Assembly: GCF_036370855.1 (NCBI RefSeq)
Contig: NC_088098.1
Span: 41,807,981-41,871,980 of the forward strand
Direction of reading: 5' to 3'
DNA length: 64,000 nt
From: Dromaius novaehollandiae
Lineage: Eukaryota; Chordata; Aves; Casuariiformes; Dromaiidae
The notes below the pieces were generated by a model that saw only the letters and a program-made list of their open reading frames with translations, searched no databases and had not been told where the DNA came from. This document shows, piece by piece, positions 62,401 to 64,000 of this stretch; position 1 is the stretch's first letter; each line of letters begins with the position of its first letter. Both the position numbers and the translations under genes were made by a program.

Positions 62401-64000
62401 TTACTTTAAGACACTTCTACATCTGTAAAAGCTAGATAACCTGACAAAAGTTTGAATTAATTTATTTAAGAATTTTTGCAATGATTGAGAAAAATAATTT
62501 AATGCAATATGTAAATGTTATGCTTACTGGATTATGTATTTAGACAAGAACATAAGAAATAACTTTCTAGGTCAGGCCAATGTGCCTTCTAGCCTAGTAT
62601 TCTGTGTCCAAGAGTGACAAAATGAGATGTTATTTAAGGAAAACACGGGAGCCTCACCACTTTATTTAGTCTCTTTGTCTTGTACATTCCCAACATGTAG
62701 AATTCATGTGTACGAGGGTGCATAACAAGTACATTCCTGCCTAGTCCTTTTAGTATCTGTTCAAGGACTTTTTATCTCTGAAATTATCTAATCCCTTTTT
62801 GAACCAGATGATACTGTCTGATTCCATAAACTCCTGTGGTGGAAAGTTCCCAAAACTTCACTTATTCCTTGTCTCTATCCATGCACTCGTTATTAAAAAT
62901 TATGATGACTCTGTCTTATCTGAATCAATGAAACACAGAGCTTTTAGTTCCCATCTGAAACCTTTTCTGTAGATGGCCATTACGTTGGCATAATGGCCAT
63001 TTCTGCAGTTCTGCAGTCTCCTATTTGAGTTCTTTCAGGACCCTTGGATGAATGTCATTCTGTCATGGTGACTTACTGAACTCTGAAATTGTCTTTGGTT
63101 TAATACTTCCTGCATATCAACTTCGTAGTGATCTAGTATAAAATAAAATAATAATAAGAGAGAGATTTAGGCTACAGGTCAAAACGCTCTACTTCAACAT
63201 GCAAATACTGTATTTTCTGTGTAGATACTCCCAGCATTTTCTATGCCATTTTCTGCTACTATTTTAAGTAGTGTGCAGATTTACACATGCATTGACATGC
63301 TCATTCCTATTTGGTTCATTTGTTTTTAGTGCATAATGAAGAACATTAATTATCTGGCTTTCCTGAGAAAACAAGTGTTATGTAACAGCTGTCTGAATGA
63401 CCATCTGCCTAAATGACCATCTGCCTAAGCATTAGAACCTGATCACTGTATCAACCAAATTTGAGAGAGAGGTGAATTGGTAAGGTTTATTTCAGCACTT
63501 TGAAAGAACTTCACAGAGAAAAAGGCAGGCAGAACTTAGCTGCTGTTCTTTAACGGTTGGCTGCTCAGTCAGCTATTGCCTAGCTTTGGATTGACCACAA
63601 CACATGCTGTCTCTTGCTTGTTGTAATGGTCTATTTATGTTGCTCAGCATAGATCTGTGACAATTTTGAACATTTCTACAGTGTAGTAGTATTTTTGCTT
63701 TTCACAATACGTCAAATTATCAAAAGAAAGAAGAAATACAATGGAAATGTTTTATTGTTAAATATTTGCATTATACAAATGCAATTTGTAAAAACATAGC
63801 AGTTCTTTTTATATCAAGCTTCTAAATAATGGTGAGCTTTTCAGGCACTTATAATCAACTTTGTGTGTTTCAAACATCTGATTATTTTTTTTTATCACAG
63901 TGAAGATAAAACTTCCTGTTCTTGCTGAAGGATGATTACTTTTTTGCAGACCGGTGCGTAAGGCTTTTCTAAAATATTGTTATTCAGATATCATCAAAGG
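41221..64000 (+). CDS. METTL25: METTL25, 5' part (five coding exons, continues beyond window)
   Basis: Join 41221-41479, 48646-48810, 51953-52053, 57675-58310 and 61374-61518, giving 435 codons so far with phases 1, 1, 0, 0 and 1. The family is a Rossmann-fold SAM-dependent methyltransferase-like group related to METTL25B/RRNAD1; its substrate is not established. Motif I is DIGSGKG at residues 178-184. The acidic residue ending strand 2 is Asp202 in YGIDSSN, and the later motif GLHTCGDLAPNTL is at 393-405. VCSVGCCYHLLSE follows near 417. Residues 215-365 are a variable serine/glutamine-rich linker, as in other vertebrates. The start at 41221 matches the family N-terminus (HAVEFYT, LWERLV). 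No in-frame stop precedes it for over 300 bases, so the start rests on homology and G at -3. About 170 residues are missing on the right relative to a family length of about 600. Confidence 0.93.
41546..41556 (+). promoter_or_regulatory. YY1-like site GCCGCCATTTT in METTL25 intron 1
   Basis: Matches the YY1 core CGCCATNTT. A second GCGCCATTTT is at 41603-41612. YY1 sites just inside the first intron of CpG-island housekeeping genes are common. Confidence 0.5.
43957..44480 (-). mobile_element. Decayed Penelope-like element, 3' tail with GIY-YIG remnant
   Basis: The block resembles, over most of its length, the 3' end of Penelope-like retroelements familiar from turtle and crocodile genomes. 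The left end has the characteristic tail 'TTATTAAGCC..GTTGAAAAAGTTAAAGCAGACAAGCTTT'. On the minus strand a frame around 44241-44215 reads LLDTKNCGL. Another around 44340-44280 reads LSVLSLKGDQLHFF. Upstream of these, fragments resembling NYxxE and RKMI fit the GIY-YIG (URI) endonuclease region and its C-terminal extension. Frameshifts and stops make it non-functional. Weaker similarity may continue to about 44.9 kb, including an INFLDTLI-like fragment. The family assignment is from pattern memory and has not been searched. Confidence 0.65.
48646..48810 (+). CDS. METTL25: METTL25 coding exon 2
   Basis: Acceptor TACAG, donor ATG|GTATAT. It encodes residues 87-141 with the conserved SFALAAKYYSLSNLGLCTP stretch. 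Confidence 0.95.
48811..51952 (+). other. METTL25: METTL25 intron 2
   Basis: 3.1-kb AT-rich intron. No additional exon, RNA gene or named repeat was recognised. Confidence 0.85.
51953..52053 (+). CDS. METTL25: METTL25 coding exon 3
   Basis: Acceptor CGTAG, donor CAG|GTAAGA. It encodes residues 142-175, including KKSHEVQVMSELI, the helix in front of motif I, and ends at GIKQ. Confidence 0.95.
52054..57674 (+). other. METTL25: METTL25 intron 3
   Basis: 5.6-kb AT-rich intron. It contains a 25-bp tandem duplication at 57188-57237 and ends in an approximately 17-T polypyrimidine tract. Nothing else was recognised. Confidence 0.85.
57188..57237 (+). repeat. 25-bp direct tandem duplication
   Basis: Two adjacent 25-bp units (57188-57212 and 57213-57237), each beginning AGACT and ending TATGGCAGT or CATGGCAGT, differ at only a few positions. 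Confidence 0.9.
57675..58310 (+). CDS. METTL25: METTL25 coding exon 4
   Basis: Acceptor CCTAG behind a very long T tract (57648-57664). It encodes residues 176-387: motif I, strand 2 with YGIDSSNTNTHGAHERNRK, then the long low-conservation linker and the SKSSESN..PLTSYITAE block. The donor GAG|GTTATT is weak (T at +3 and +5). The frame stays open to a stop at 58440-58442. The exon end is supported by continuity into exon 5 (ITDLE-GSVMVGLHTCGDL). Confidence 0.93.
58311..61373 (+). other. METTL25: METTL25 intron 4
   Basis: 3.1-kb intron. Its first 132 bases continue the exon 4 reading frame. No further exon or clearly named repeat was found. A short stretch near 58935 loosely resembles an old interspersed repeat but is too short to call. 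Confidence 0.85.
61374..61518 (+). CDS. METTL25: METTL25 coding exon 5
   Basis: Acceptor CTCTTAG, donor GAAG|GTAATT. It encodes residues 388-435 with GLHTCGDLAPNTLRIF and VCSVGCCYHLLSEQYENQ, the most conserved stretch of the family after motif I. The next exon (starting EKWGFP-like in relatives) was not found before 64000. Confidence 0.94.
62545..62935. mobile_element. Ancient sauropsid interspersed repeat (CR1-like LINE tail type)
   Basis: The start 'ACATAAGAA...AGGTCAGGCCAATGTGCC' is followed by 'CTAGCCTAGTATTCTGTGTCC'. Later parts ('TTATCTAATCCCTTTTTGAACC', 'CTCCTGTGGTGGAAAGTTCC') match in order a high-copy repeat known from turtle and crocodile genomes, whose consensus includes 'GGTCAGACCAATGGTCC' and 'CTAGCCCAGTATCCTG'. 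Order and spacing agree over about 350 bp, with heavy divergence. The family name is uncertain, and both LINE-tail and SINE labels have been used for similar sequences. Confidence 0.6.
63397..63428 (+). repeat. Perfect 16-bp tandem duplication
   Basis: ATGACCATCTGCCTAA occurs twice head to tail without a mismatch, suggesting a recent slippage event. Confidence 0.95.

Larger units (their letters stand above)
61519..64000 (+). other. METTL25: METTL25 intron 5 (partial)
   Basis: The intron runs past the window edge. It contains an ancient repeat at 62545-62935 and a perfect 16-bp tandem duplication at 63397-63428. I looked for the next METTL25 exon and found no matching frame. Confidence 0.8.

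Noticed and set aside
63890-64000. Possible METTL25 exon 6 after TTTTTATCACAG or TTTTTTGCAG
   Set aside because: The sequences after both acceptor-like sites do not encode the family's EKWGFP-type continuation.
1-64000. CRISPR arrays, rRNA or intact tRNA genes
   Set aside because: None were seen. Repeats are simple, tandem or transposon-derived, and no intact cloverleaf was recognised by eye.

Overview
The window reads as vertebrate nuclear DNA, most likely from a bird. It is AT-rich, poor in repeats and has small exons in long introns. It holds one sharp CpG island, a decayed CR1 LINE, and relics that I recognise from reptile and bird genomes. There are no bacterial operons, phage genes or CRISPR arrays. 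Most open frames in the AT-rich parts look like chance.

Two genes are convincingly present, as a divergent head-to-head pair. CCDC59 (TAP26, Fyv7/TAP26 family) is complete on the minus strand in four coding exons: 40970-41090, 39753-39975, 35867-35966 and 34474-34635. It encodes 201 residues. METTL25, a Rossmann-fold SAM-dependent methyltransferase-like protein, begins on the plus strand at 41221. Five coding exons lie inside the window: 41221-41479, 48646-48810, 51953-52053, 57675-58310 and 61374-61518. The rest of METTL25 lies beyond the right edge. All splice phases join cleanly in both genes. The two start codons are 130 bp apart inside the CpG island, which therefore acts as a shared bidirectional promoter. 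The same pairing is known in other vertebrates.

Positions 1 to about 34.3 kb are intergenic. I found no coding exon there. The region holds microsatellites, an approximately 350-bp CR1 fragment (18.35-18.70 kb), a tRNA-derived SINE-like relic (32.1 kb) and a GC-rich island of LTR-like sequence at 29.4-31.2 kb. Inside that island, on the minus strand, lies a block of about 680 bp. It carries two perfect heat-shock elements, an inverted CCAAT box, GC boxes, an octamer, a canonical TATA box and an AATAAA signal. It has the layout of a heat-shock promoter, within what may be a solo LTR, and it is the most interesting object in the window.

The METTL25 introns hold a decayed Penelope-like retroelement tail on the minus strand (about 43.96-44.48 kb) and an ancient sauropsid interspersed repeat (about 62.55-62.93 kb). 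METTL25 exon 4 ends in a weak donor with an open read-through frame, which could make a truncated isoform.
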